DNA of 64,000 nucleotides from Parashewanella spongiae (GTDB lineage: Bacteria > Pseudomonadota > Gammaproteobacteria > Enterobacterales > Shewanellaceae): assembly GCF_004358345.1 (NCBI RefSeq), contig NZ_CP037952.1:1922001-1986000 (forward strand), written 5' to 3'. The translations under genes and the position numbers were made by a program. The notes beneath the pieces were generated by a model. That model was given only the letters and a program-made list of their open reading frames with translations, made no database searches and was not told the DNA's origin. Of the stretch, positions 9,277 through 17,597 are shown piece after piece; the stretch's first letter is position 1, and every line of letters starts with the position of its first letter.

Positions 9277-10120
9277 ATCGTTCGACCACCTCGATACCCA
9301 AGAAGCCGCTTTGCCGCAAGATGAGGGCAACCGAGATGAGATCTCACCTGAACTTCATATACTTTATGAAGATGAGTTTATTGTGGCCATTCACAAACCT
9401 GCGGGCTTGTTAGTACACCGCAGTTACTTGGCTCGCCGAGAGCGTTTTTTTGCGATGCAGCTCACCCGTGACTTAGTGGGGTGCCACGTATTTCCTGTAC
9501 ACCGTTTAGACCGTCCAACTTCTGGAGTCTTACTGTTCGCGAAAAACAGCGAAGTAGCGAACAACCTTTGCAAACAATTTGAAGAGCACAGTATTGAAAA
9601 GCAGTATTTAGCCCTTGTGCGAGGTCATGTGACTGAGGGAGGGAAACTGGATTATGCCTTGCGAGAAGAGCTGGATGATGTTGCAGATAAATTCTCTAAA
9701 AAAGACAAAGACGCTCAAGCGGCTATCACCTTGTATCAACCACTCTTAAATACGGAAGTCCCTTACCAATCAGGGCGCTATCCAACCAGCCGTTTTGCTT
9801 TAGTACAAATGCAGCCGTTAAGTGGTCGTAAACATCAGCTACGCAGACACATGGCGCATTTGCGACACCCTATCATTGGCGATACAACCCATGGTGACGG
9901 TAAACAGAATAGATTTTTCCGCGATTTCCAAGGTCTTAACCGACTTTGGCTTATTGCTAAAAAGTTGGTCATTACTCATCCGATATCGGGAGAAAGAATA
10001 AGTATTGAAACAGAGCTAGAAGATCACTGGTTGAATATGTTTGAAATGCTCGGTTGGGACGAATCAGCATTAAGTACGGGTGATACACAAAAATCATTAC
10101 TTGCTAATAGAGTAGAGTGA
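9266..10120 (+). CDS. truC: tRNA pseudouridine(65) synthase
   Basis: A 284-residue RluA-family pseudouridine synthase that isomerises U65 in tRNA. The catalytic Asp is Asp82 in HRLDRPTSGVLLFAK. YEDEFIVAIHKPAGLLVH opens the catalytic domain, and RKHQLRRHMAHLRHPIIGD is the conserved C-terminal motif. About 28 residues precede the domain, slightly longer than E. coli TruC, so a later start is possible, although no obviously better start is seen. The middle gene of yqcC-truC-yqcA. Confidence 0.94.
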   Translation: MTPESFDHLDTQEAALPQDEGNRDEISPELHILYEDEFIVAIHKPAGLLVHRSYLARRERFFAMQLTRDLVGCHVFPVHRLDRPTSGVLLFAKNSEVANNLCKQFEEHSIEKQYLALVRGHVTEGGKLDYALREELDDVADKFSKKDKDAQAAITLYQPLLNTEVPYQSGRYPTSRFALVQMQPLSGRKHQLRRHMAHLRHPIIGDTTHGDGKQNRFFRDFQGLNRLWLIAKKLVITHPISGERISIETELEDHWLNMFEMLGWDESALSTGDTQKSLLANRVE

Positions 10121-10196
10121 TCTTAGTTTGGCATAATGTAATATAGTTATACAGTTATACAGTTATACTGATGTCTGTGAACTGAACACGTAAAGG

Positions 10197-10649
10197 ATGA
10201 GCGAATTGAAAAAGGTAAATATTGTATTTGGGACGGTTTATGGTAGCGCGCAGTTTGTCGCTGAAACGTTAGCGGAAGCTGTATCAGCAGCAGGTCATGA
10301 GGTTCAGCTCGTTGAGTCAGAGGCGTTAGCTAATTTTATTCCATCAGAATCAGATTTGTTGCTTATTATCAGCTCAACTACTGGGCAGGGAGATTTGCCA
10401 GACAATATCCTTCCATGGTTTGAATTCATACGTTCCAAGGGACTGTATTTACCTAATTTACAATATGCAGTAGTAGGCTTGGGAGACTCAAGTTATGAGA
10501 CATTTTGTGGCGCAGCCAACCAACTGGAAGCTTTATTTACTGAATTGGGCGCACAACTTATAACACCTACATTAAAACTCGATGCCTGCGAAACAATGGA
10601 GCCAGAAGTGGATGCGTCAGCTTGGCTTAAAACTTGGATTGATGAATGA
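10197..10649 (+). CDS. yqcA: Flavodoxin YqcA
   Basis: A 150-residue flavodoxin-fold FMN carrier. The phosphate-binding loop is FGTVYGSA near the N terminus; SSTTGQGDLPDN and GLGDSSYETFCGA are the two flavin-contacting loops. The context downstream of truC identifies it as the YqcA branch rather than MioC. An AAAGGA box overlaps the annotated ATG, so the in-frame TTG three codons downstream (10206) may be the true start. The electron partner is unknown. Confidence 0.9.
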   Translation: MSELKKVNIVFGTVYGSAQFVAETLAEAVSAAGHEVQLVESEALANFIPSESDLLLIISSTTGQGDLPDNILPWFEFIRSKGLYLPNLQYAVVGLGDSSYETFCGAANQLEALFTELGAQLITPTLKLDACETMEPEVDASAWLKTWIDE

Positions 10650-10671
10650 TTTTCAATGATTCATTGGTTTA

Positions 10672-10823
10672 AGGGATCTAGCGATTTAGGAAGTACCAAT
10701 CTTTGTCATACCAGCGAAGGCCGGTATCCAGTGGCTCTTATAGAAAAAAGCAAAGGTACTAGACTATAGCCTGCGCTGGAGTGACGAGAATTCATCGGTA
10801 TACTTTCTTCCGCAACTTTCCTA
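10672..10823 (+). repeat. REP-like family A, near-complete copy
   Basis: Reference copy of the two-hairpin repeat: AGGGATCTAGCGATTTAG, the palindromic ATACCAGCgaagGCCGGTAT, a CACTAGA-type centre, a second hairpin around AGCCTGCGCTGGAG, and the end TTCCGCAACTTTCCT. About 150-165 bp, non-coding, at least nine full or partial copies in the window. Confidence 0.8.
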
Positions 10824-10846
10824 ATACCAATTACTGTAATTGGTAT
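10824..10846. repeat. Solo palindrome made of family B ends
   Basis: A perfect 23-bp palindrome, ATACCAATTAC joined to its complement, equal to the two 264-bp family B termini fused with no interior. A similar imperfect one lies at 60453-60475. Confidence 0.65.
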
Positions 10847-10884
10847 AATACTTCTTATCATGTGAAAAAAGCACAAACTGGTAT

Positions 10885-12414
10885 TTAATGACTTGTTGAC
10901 CAATTAATAACTTGGTGTAGATCAAGTATAAGTGGGTATTCATGTGGTGAAGTTAAGAATAAGATCACATCACTAAGATACTGTGGTTTAATGACTTTGT
11001 TTAACCATGGGGAGAGTACTGGCGCAGTATATTCATTGTAAAAATCTGTCGTTTGATTACTTAAGCCATCAGGATCGCGTAGACCTAATTGGTGAGCCTT
11101 GTCAAAACAACTTTCAATCATTGTTAACAGCAATGCGTAATTATCAGCAGCCCTGATTAATTTTTTATCTCCTCTTTTTTTGGCTTCCATTAGTTTTATT
11201 GTGGTGTATAAATCTGTACCTAATTTATGCTCATATCTTTCATACTCTTCTGACACCATAAAATCTAAATCGATAAAATATAGTTTACTGGTTTCGAGTG
11301 GTAATAATGCACCTGTTTCAAGAGTAACATTTTGTTTTATTGTCATATTGTGAGGTTTAATATCACGCACAAAAATAAACATTTTATGGACTTTAGCAAG
11401 ATCAATGCATAAGGGTTTGAAAAGAGTGTAATCGATAGTTCTTCCTATGCAAATAAAGTGTGTATATAGATCTTTGCCTACGTTACAAGCAAGCACTGTT
11501 TTTAAGCGAATGGCTCTGGTTTTGGAAAAAGAGGGAAATTCTACAAGTCTATCCATTAATTTATTGTAATTATTGACATCAAAGGATTTTGCGAACATTG
11601 ATCTAGCTAGAAAGGTTAACTCTAAAAAGTCACAATCAAGCTTGGTGACTTTCTTGAACATACCTTCCATTTTGAGAGATAAATCATCGTGCACTTTGGT
11701 TGGCTCCCGAATTAGTGGAGCTTTTATATTATCGGTAACATAATAAGTTACAGGGACACCAGAAGGATGTTTGACGTGTTTGAGTGTTGATAATCTACAT
11801 TCGAGAAACTTGTTCTTTTTGCTTGCTTGTTCGACTTTCTGTTTTTTTGTTACCATGAATTCAGCAAATGCTTGTTTAATTTTTTTTTGGGCACTATGCA
11901 TAGTTTTAGAAGATCTATTTAAACGAAGAAACTCATCGAATTCTCTGATGCTGTTTGTTTTTTCTGTTTGTGCTTGAGCTCGTTTTGATTCAGTTTTTTT
12001 CAGTTCTGCATCCATTTCAAGAATGCTGCAGTCTCCCTTAAAGGTAACAGTTTCATCCTGCAGATGTGGAGCTACATCCCATTGTTCTAAAGCGCGTTCA
12101 ATGATTTTATTTCTTATTGTTAGGTGAGAGTTTAAAAACTGGGAAACTCGTCTACAGTGTGTAGTTGATGATACAAATGTTTCTATTCGCTTTAGTGAGA
12201 ACAGCTGGTGATTGTCGGGGTTAAGGTGAGTAACATGATTTACTTTCCAGTTACCTCTAGAAAAACGGACGAGAAATCGATTTCCATCATTTAAGGCTAA
12301 GACGAGTTCATTATGATCCTTCCCTGTTTCGACACTTTGGAAATTTGTGTTAGCTATGGAAAAAAGGTCGTCAGATAATGAAGGTAAACTCAATTTTCTA
12401 CCCTTGGCAGTCAA
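10885..12414 (-). CDS. Divergent protein kinase-like protein
   Basis: A 509-residue protein that I cannot place in a named family. The C-terminal half carries a kinase-like core: RDIKPHN at residues 350-356 matches the HRDxKxxN catalytic loop (the His position is occupied by Val in FVRD), FIDLDF at 380-385 stands where the DFG metal-binding motif belongs, and GTDLYTT at 399-405 resembles the activation-segment GT(x)xY signature. No clear glycine-rich loop or VAIK lysine was found, so the N-lobe is divergent or the activity may be lost. Residues 130-205 are Lys/Glu-rich and probably coiled coil. No ATG is available: the frame opens at TTG 12414, and the TTG at 12393 behind AAGGG is a good alternative. 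It sits between repeats, consistent with acquired or effector-like DNA. Confidence 0.6.
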   Translation of the reverse strand: MTAKGRKLSLPSLSDDLFSIANTNFQSVETGKDHNELVLALNDGNRFLVRFSRGNWKVNHVTHLNPDNHQLFSLKRIETFVSSTTHCRRVSQFLNSHLTIRNKIIERALEQWDVAPHLQDETVTFKGDCSILEMDAELKKTESKRAQAQTEKTNSIREFDEFLRLNRSSKTMHSAQKKIKQAFAEFMVTKKQKVEQASKKNKFLECRLSTLKHVKHPSGVPVTYYVTDNIKAPLIREPTKVHDDLSLKMEGMFKKVTKLDCDFLELTFLARSMFAKSFDVNNYNKLMDRLVEFPSFSKTRAIRLKTVLACNVGKDLYTHFICIGRTIDYTLFKPLCIDLAKVHKMFIFVRDIKPHNMTIKQNVTLETGALLPLETSKLYFIDLDFMVSEEYERYEHKLGTDLYTTIKLMEAKKRGDKKLIRAADNYALLLTMIESCFDKAHQLGLRDPDGLSNQTTDFYNEYTAPVLSPWLNKVIKPQYLSDVILFLTSPHEYPLILDLHQVINWSTSH

Positions 12415-12427
12415 GGTTCAAGTATTA

Positions 12428-12446
12428 AAATGAGAACTATTATTCG
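12428..12446. promoter_or_regulatory. Possible Fur-box-like sequence
   Basis: AAATGAGAACTATTATTCG just upstream of the kinase-like gene resembles the AT-rich Fur operator core (AATGAGAAT.ATTATT type). It is a single short match, so only suggestive. Confidence 0.2.
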
Positions 12447-12598
12447 TTTATATTCAGTATAATAAAAGTGAATTCTTGTTTATGCTTGGATATAACTCTT
12501 TATCGATAGAATATTTAGCTTCACTGCTAACGCCTTAAACAACTAAGGGATGTCGCAGTTCAAATAATACCACTTTAAATTTCAACGCTTAATTTGTC

Positions 12599-12717
12599 AT
12601 ACCTGCGAACGCAGGTATCCAGCGACTTGTGCCCAAATTAACCAAAGACTCTGGACTCCTGCGTTCGCAGGAGTGACGATAAAATTGGTATACATTCTTC
12701 CGCCACGTCCCTAAGGG
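12599..12717 (+). repeat. Variant of REP-like family A
   Basis: Same layout as family A with a diverged core: ATACCTGCGAACGCAGGTAT hairpin, then CTCCTGCGTTCGCAGGAG hairpin, then TATACATTCTTCCGCCACGT and CCCTAAGGG. The remaining part of the 650-bp gap 12415-13064 is AT-rich and I see no gene in it. Confidence 0.65.
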
Positions 12718-13064
12718 TTCAAAAAGCACAAAAATCAATCCTAAAAGCTCAACAACCTAGAAAAAGCATTTCTAAAATATTTACTTCATACTGCTTTAAT
12801 GACTCAAATTGACATTCATTGAACCTTGATGAATACAATTAAAGTTCCAATCCTGATGAAAAAACGAGTTTTAAAATGGGTTAAATTAATTTGAGTTAAT
12901 CTGTATGGAAATATTAATATCAATATTATAAATTGCTCTAAAGATGAACAAAATCGATTAAAGCAAAGCTACTTATTTATCGCTGTTGGCTTATACAGTG
13001 TGTTGTTTTTACAAGTTCATGTACACCAAATTTATTTCAAGTAACTTCTTATTAGGAGCTATTT

Positions 13065-14408
13065 ATGGCTGCGATAGACGTCCAAACTAACCAACTCTTA
13101 ACTTCCTCTTCAGAACCATTTAAATTTAAATCATTTCCTTCTATTCCTAGGTCTCAAGATTTGGCTCCACTATTAGAGCTTGAAGGAGTACTTGCTAGCA
13201 AGATTTGGGTTGTGACAGAAAAAGTGGATGGAGCTAACCTCAGCTATTGGTATAGCTCCCATAACGGCATATCTCACGCAAGTCGGAATGGGTGGATAAA
13301 GCCATCAGCGAAGTTAAAAGAAGTTGACCAGCAGAACCAGTCAGCATCAGGCTCTAAAACTAATGTGGAAGATAAACTGGGGGTTGAGACCTTTTCTATT
13401 CATCTTGATTATGATAGAAAAATCAAAGATTTGTTCGAAGAACTTCAAAAAGATAAACCTCAATTAGTTAAGCCAGATTCGGTTTTGGTTGTCTATGGTG
13501 AGTATGCTGGACCCAATTCACCGGGCAGCTTTGTTAGCATAACTGAAGACGGCAGATATTGTGATTCCCGGCATGCTGCAGAACTTAAGCCCATAGCCTC
13601 AGGTGATAAAACAAGTGTTACACAATATAGAATCCCTTATGTTAATAACGAATTTTATGCGTTTAAAGTTTGTATTGATGGGAAACCTTTGGACTTTGAT
13701 ACAATGGAAACGTATCTTGAAAAAGTTCGCATCCCATGTGTCAAGACTATTACCCGACTCAATAGCTTGCAAGAAGCTCTTAATTATGACACTAAGCGCA
13801 TAGCGACTCGTCATGAGGTTTCTCAAAAGGTAGGCGACCGTCCTGTCGTGGTTTCTGATACAAAATTGAACACCTTATGCCCATCAGCCAAGTCTTTTGA
13901 AGCAGAAACGATACCACTTGATATTCAAACTGAAGGGATTGTTACTTGGGATAAAGATTACGGTGTTTTAGTCGTTGGCAACCATTCGTATGATTTGGTT
14001 TTTAAGAAAAAAACTGATCTGCACAAAGAGAAGGGAGATAAGATTGGTGAAGTAAAAAGCAAATTGTCAGTACCTGAAAACATCAAAGACGAAGTTAGAG
14101 AGATCCGCGGTGGGATGACAAGTGAAGGCGCCAAAGAGTTTATTCTCAAGAATAAAAAAGACGATAGTATGACTATGGAGGCACGAAGAAAGAACTATAC
14201 CAAATTAAGAACTGGTTATATCCAAAGTGAAATAATAGGTTTTATACAAGATAGAGCTGATTCTCAGCTTGCTAAACAGATAAATGATTCAGATAAAGAG
14301 CAGCTTGAAAAAAATTCAAAAAAATATATTAGATATTTTCTTACGCAAGCGCAGGTTATTTTGAGTGATAGTGTTTTAGATTCACTATTTAGCAAAGAAA
14401 ATGTGTGA
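13065..14408 (+). CDS. RNA ligase, Rnl2/REL type
   Basis: A 447-residue ATP-dependent ligase of the nucleotidyltransferase superfamily, which would seal 3'-OH/5'-phosphate RNA ends through a lysyl-AMP intermediate. Motif I is EKVDGAN with the nucleophile Lys53; SRNGW at 73-77 is the conserved element after motif I; VVYGEYAG at 142-149 is motif III; FYAFKV near 197 is motif IIIa; EGIVTW at 290-295 is motif IV; VFKKK at 312-316 is motif V. All five are present and in order, so the enzyme is probably active. The about 130-residue C-terminal helical region fits an Rnl2-like appendage. AGGAG precedes the ATG. It is a stand-alone gene in the accessory region with no cognate end-healing kinase recognised nearby. 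DNA ligase is less likely given size and motif spelling. Confidence 0.82.
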   Translation: MAAIDVQTNQLLTSSSEPFKFKSFPSIPRSQDLAPLLELEGVLASKIWVVTEKVDGANLSYWYSSHNGISHASRNGWIKPSAKLKEVDQQNQSASGSKTNVEDKLGVETFSIHLDYDRKIKDLFEELQKDKPQLVKPDSVLVVYGEYAGPNSPGSFVSITEDGRYCDSRHAAELKPIASGDKTSVTQYRIPYVNNEFYAFKVCIDGKPLDFDTMETYLEKVRIPCVKTITRLNSLQEALNYDTKRIATRHEVSQKVGDRPVVVSDTKLNTLCPSAKSFEAETIPLDIQTEGIVTWDKDYGVLVVGNHSYDLVFKKKTDLHKEKGDKIGEVKSKLSVPENIKDEVREIRGGMTSEGAKEFILKNKKDDSMTMEARRKNYTKLRTGYIQSEIIGFIQDRADSQLAKQINDSDKEQLEKNSKKYIRYFLTQAQVILSDSVLDSLFSKENV

Positions 14409-14588
14409 ACCGAATTATTTCGCATCTTAGAGAGGGCGTTTTGAATTATGCAAGCCTAACTCTTTAAAATTCTGATAAGCCATTAAGGCTAGATAAATAA
14501 GTTTAGAAAGCAAAGTAACGCCATCTTTATAGGGTGGTAAGTCAAGTTAGCGCCTGCGATTGGATATATCAAAAGTTTGGAGTGCTTG

Positions 14589-14915
14589 TTATAACAAACC
14601 GCGCGAGTGAGTGATATATACACAACTCCATGTGGTAATTTCGTCGTTCCCACGAAAATGGGAATCCCCTGTAACATGATGACTATTTGTTACTTTACAA
14701 AATGATAAATTATTAAGGACATTGTTTTTATAGTTGTATGTATACCCTTTTACTTTATCAGTATCTGTGAAAATTATGTTGTCGATTTCGATAGCTTGGT
14801 GATTGTTCGCTATTGCTGAGTCAACTAATGTAAGATTCATAAATTCTTCAGGGATTTCAATTTTACATTCTGCTGATGCATGTGCTCCAAAAAAATAAGG
14901 CACTCGAAACGCCAC
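14589..14915 (-). CDS. Hypothetical protein, tail derived from a repeat
   Basis: An open frame of 108 codons. The first about 70 residues have no repeat homology and could be part of a gene. The last about 35 codons read through the family E repeat at 14597-14670, so the natural 3' end is probably lost. No ribosome binding site or domain was recognised. It may be a gene remnant. The rest of 14409-15062 shows nothing else I can support. Confidence 0.3.
   Translation of the reverse strand: MAFRVPYFFGAHASAECKIEIPEEFMNLTLVDSAIANNHQAIEIDNIIFTDTDKVKGYTYNYKNNVLNNLSFCKVTNSHHVTGDSHFRGNDEITTWSCVYITHSRGLL
14597..14670 (-). repeat. Dispersed repeat family E
   Basis: Shares the GTGAGTGATATAT(A/G)CACAAC, CATGTGGTAATTTCGTC and TCCCAC..GTGGGAAT blocks with 54450-54577. 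The latter is a GTCATTCCC-type hairpin repeat. Confidence 0.65.
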
Positions 14916-15062
14916 AAATTCGCAAATATTTCCTAAAGCCTGACATAAAACTCCGATTTTTTGTATAGTGCGCTTGGTTATCTTGAATTTTTGATGATAT
15001 TGTATTCATCAATCACGATCATAACAAAGTAGATACAAGTGAAGAATTATTTTCAAAACAAT

Positions 15063-15466
15063 CTATTTGTGCTGTTGATTTAAAATAAAAGCTTGTTCAT
15101 CAGTTATGACACCTTGCTTCTTTAATAAACCGATGATTGAACTTGGCTTTCGAGCTTGTTCATTCGCAATTTTATCAATAGTTACCTCTGATCTGTACTG
15201 ATTAACCACTGAATCAATATCATCTTCAAGCCAAGCTAAACTAAACCATAATTTTTTGGAAGACCTTTATCAATGTTTTCCTGTTGTTTTTGTTCTGTCG
15301 TTTTTTTAGTTTTCTTCACTTTCGGAATCAATTTAGTTACTTGAAAAAGGGCACGAATAACTTCAGGTTGATTATATGGAGAGCTATCCGGTAGGATTTC
15401 ACCTGTTGTAGGGTCGACTCCGTTAGCTAAGGTTTCAATAATATTAATTATTCTTTCTTGATTCAT
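15063..15466 (-). pseudogene. Small conserved hypothetical gene broken by 5-bp duplication
   Basis: The first frame (15236-15466) starts at ATG behind a strong GGAGG site and encodes 76 residues including ANGVDPTTGEILPDSSPY. It ends at LPKNYGL-V-stop. Just at that point the coding strand reads GGTTTAGTTTAGCTTGG, a tandem GTTTA. Removing one unit joins KNYGL to AWLEDDIDSVVNQY and an open frame of about 55 more residues to the stop at 15063-15065. The restored protein would be about 130 residues. The continued reading looks like genuine coding sequence, so this is a fresh inactivation or a short-form product. Function unknown. Confidence 0.7.
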
Positions 15467-15563
15467 ATTTACACCTCCATAATGACCACTGGCAACGAAC
15501 GCTCAAATAACAGTAGGCTAAATTCTAGAAGCCAACCAGTTATATCTTCGTTGATTTGCCTCG

Positions 15564-15833
15564 TTATATGTTGTTTCGTTTAGCGAGTTCCTTGTGAAAA
15601 CTACTTTCACCAAAGTACCAGACAATTAGACCAAATACCGCTCCTGCTATTGCCCATATAAGCGCATTGACAACAATAAATTGAGAAGTGAAACCAGCTT
15701 CAGGTTTGTTGATAATAAAAGTCATGAAAATAAACATTGGAATACCCCATGATAAAACTCCACGAAGTAAAACAAATTTTAGTTTCCCTTGCACTCTAGA
15801 CTTCTTCCAAGATTCAAATTGATTATTTGTCAC
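15564..15833 (-). CDS. Small two-TM membrane protein, cassette-like
   Basis: An 89-residue protein with two hydrophobic segments (about 22-42 and 52-73), a short basic N terminus and a charged C terminus. The start is GTG, just behind a GTTATAG sequence. The gene is compact, on the same strand as its neighbours and bordered by TTATAAC/GTTAT-type sequences, as in integron gene cassettes of Vibrio and Shewanella, where membrane proteins of this kind are common. No function can be assigned. Confidence 0.6.
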   Translation of the reverse strand: MTNNQFESWKKSRVQGKLKFVLLRGVLSWGIPMFIFMTFIINKPEAGFTSQFIVVNALIWAIAGAVFGLIVWYFGESSFHKELAKRNNI

Positions 15834-15839
15834 AGTGAT

Positions 15840-15966
15840 CTATAACCCTACCGATTAAACATATAGCCCCGCATTCAGCGAGCATAAAATAGCTGACTAG
15901 TTTTGCACAGGCAGGAACAAAAGCTAGCGATTTTTGTTCCTATTGAATGCCTGTTATAAGCAAGTT
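15840..15966 (-). other. Candidate attC-like recombination site
   Basis: Read on the minus strand, CTTATAACAGGCATTCAATA begins this stretch and GCTGAATGCGGGGCTATAT ends it; the arms GCATTCA and TGAATGC pair, and an inner pair GGAACAAAA / TTTTGTTCC forms a second stem. Imperfect long-stem structure flanked by TATAAC-type boxes is the attC pattern. The spelling of the outer boxes is not canonical. Confidence 0.35.
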
Positions 15967-16230
15967 ATACCAATTACAGTAATTAAATGCTCAACTCAGA
16001 GCTATGTATGCGCACAAAGTACAAACGAAATTGATGAAAACATAGTTATCTACGTTGAGAAAATTTTGTGAAGTAATTTTTGCACATACAAGCTCCCGAA
16101 GGGCAAGGCTAAAGGTTTCCATTACTGCGTTGCACGTTCTTGAATTATCCCGATAGTACTTCGAACATGCGCCTTGTACTGAAAACCTTTATCTCTTGCT
16201 GAGTGAGAGATTAATTACTGTAATTGGTAT
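15967..16230 (+). repeat. MITE family B, complete copy
   Basis: 264 bp with near-perfect 20-bp inverted ends ATACCAATTACAGTAATTAA. It has no open frame. It lies between the candidate attC and the stop codon of the 16230-16592 gene, whose TAA falls on the element edge, so it has inserted into a formerly continuous unit. Confidence 0.8.
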
Positions 16231-16592
16231 TATACGATTACAGCGTTGCCGATAATTGCAGGCAATAAGAATAACGTAGAGAACAAAAATGACCCCGTAA
16301 CGACAAAACCAATTAAGCAAAAAGAAGATTGTAAGGTAAAAATCCTAGGCTTAAAAAAAGCAGCAGTTTGAATCGAATAATGTAGTTTTAACATGCTATT
16401 TGGCAAAGATTCATATTTGATTTTTAGCCAATCAGTTAAAGGTTTGAAATAAACGACTAAACAAGCAAACGCAAATTCAAGACCTGAGAAATCGATGACC
16501 AACATAACTTCTGGAGCAAGGAATGCTCCGAAAATTAAAAAAGCCCCAAAAAATAATTTCCAAAATAAGTTTAAATTCTTCCAGTGACTCAT
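16230..16592 (-). CDS. Small membrane protein, cassette-like
   Basis: A 120-residue protein with hydrophobic segments at about 8-32, 35-52 and 88-118. The start is directly preceded by GTTATAAGCACAGGGAGT on the coding strand, the arrangement at the 5' edge of an integron cassette, with GGGAGT as ribosome binding site. The stop codon coincides with the edge of a family B MITE, so the natural C terminus may have been changed by the insertion. No family recognised. Confidence 0.55.
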   Translation of the reverse strand: MSHWKNLNLFWKLFFGAFLIFGAFLAPEVMLVIDFSGLEFAFACLVVYFKPLTDWLKIKYESLPNSMLKLHYSIQTAAFFKPRIFTLQSSFCLIGFVVTGSFLFSTLFLLPAIIGNAVIV

Positions 16593-16639
16593 GTGACTCC
16601 CTGTGCTTATAACGTCAAGTTAAAGTTTTTTGTAATTGG

Positions 16640-16906
16640 CTAGAGTGTGAAGCGTAGCTGAACCACATTAAGTAAAAAGTCCAGTATTAACAGTTTGTTA
16701 TATTGCTTATGATTATTTGGATATAAAGAAAGCATTAAAACTAATGAATGAAATGTTTTAACATTAATTTTGGGTTGGACTATTGGAATGACTGACATCA
16801 TCCCGAATAAATAGACAAAGCTTGGAGAAGAACCTAAAAAGATATCCAAAACAAGATTGAAACCAAATATATCAGTTCTGGCTAGCTTCACTGCAATCAC
16901 GATTAA
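16640..16906 (-). pseudogene. Decapitated membrane-protein gene
   Basis: An open frame of about 88 codons running from the edge of a family C MITE to a stop at 16640. It encodes a hydrophobic protein with a GFNLVLDIFLG-SPSFVYLFG segment that looks like authentic membrane-protein coding sequence. Upstream the frame continues only into the MITE, so the true 5' part has been lost. The following AACTTGACGTTATAAGC on the coding strand forms the boundary to the next cassette-like gene. Confidence 0.45.
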
Positions 16907-17139
16907 CCTAGAAACATCAGTTGACTGCGTTCTCAAGCATAGAAAAAATGGCTGATAGTAAGGCGTAGCTTGCAGCAAGTAGTTATTCTACTTGCAAAAG
17001 TTACAACGCAGATAGCAGTCATTTTAGCAAGCTTGTGAGCGTAGAGCATTTCACTTATTGGATGAAATACATGATAATAAAATCATCGTATTGCTCAAAC
17101 AGTAACTCGTATACTCAGCGTTCAACTGATGTTTTTAGG
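16907..17139 (+). repeat. MITE family C, complete copy
   Basis: 233 bp between CCTAGAAACATCAGTTGA and its complement ending in GATGTTTTTAGG, the same length as the copy at 4468-4700. It truncates the gene at 16640-16906. Short frames inside it are not genes. Confidence 0.8.
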
Positions 17140-17266
17140 ATTAACGTCATCCATGTACCAAGCGATGCTCCGTTACAGAGCTCATACTCAAGGTGTGAGT
17201 CAATGAGATTGCAACGACTGTCAGCAACACATCGAATTTCTATTATATTGCGGCCATCGAATTTGT

Positions 17267-17439
17267 GGAAGAAAGTATACCGATGAGTTCTCGTCACTCC
17301 AGCGCAGGCTGGAAAGGAAGTAACGACAGTTTTGTATGTCGGTAGTCTAGTGCCTTTGCTTTTTTCTATAAAAGTTACTGGATACCAGCCTTCGCTAGTA
17401 TGACAAAGATTGGTACTTTCTAAATCGCTAGAACCCTTA
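17267..17439 (-). repeat. REP-like family A, near-complete inverted copy
   Basis: Both hairpins of the family are present in reverse order. A block containing AACGACAGTTTTGTATGTCG lies between the halves; the same block is seen at 4380-4400 and about 59600-59622. Confidence 0.75.
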
Positions 17440-17597
17440 GTTGTGAACCTCTGACAGTTTTGAACGATAAGTACCTGTCAATAAGTTCTTTGATAATTAT
17501 TGTGTTCAGGTTTAGTGCGATACAAGACGAAATGTAGGGCGCATAGCCGTAGCTATGTCGGTGTTTTGCAAGACAGTTGTCACTCTTTGCTTGAAAT

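Noticed and set aside
17035-17286. 83-codon plus-strand frame
   Set aside because: It spans a family C MITE and a family A repeat; not a gene.
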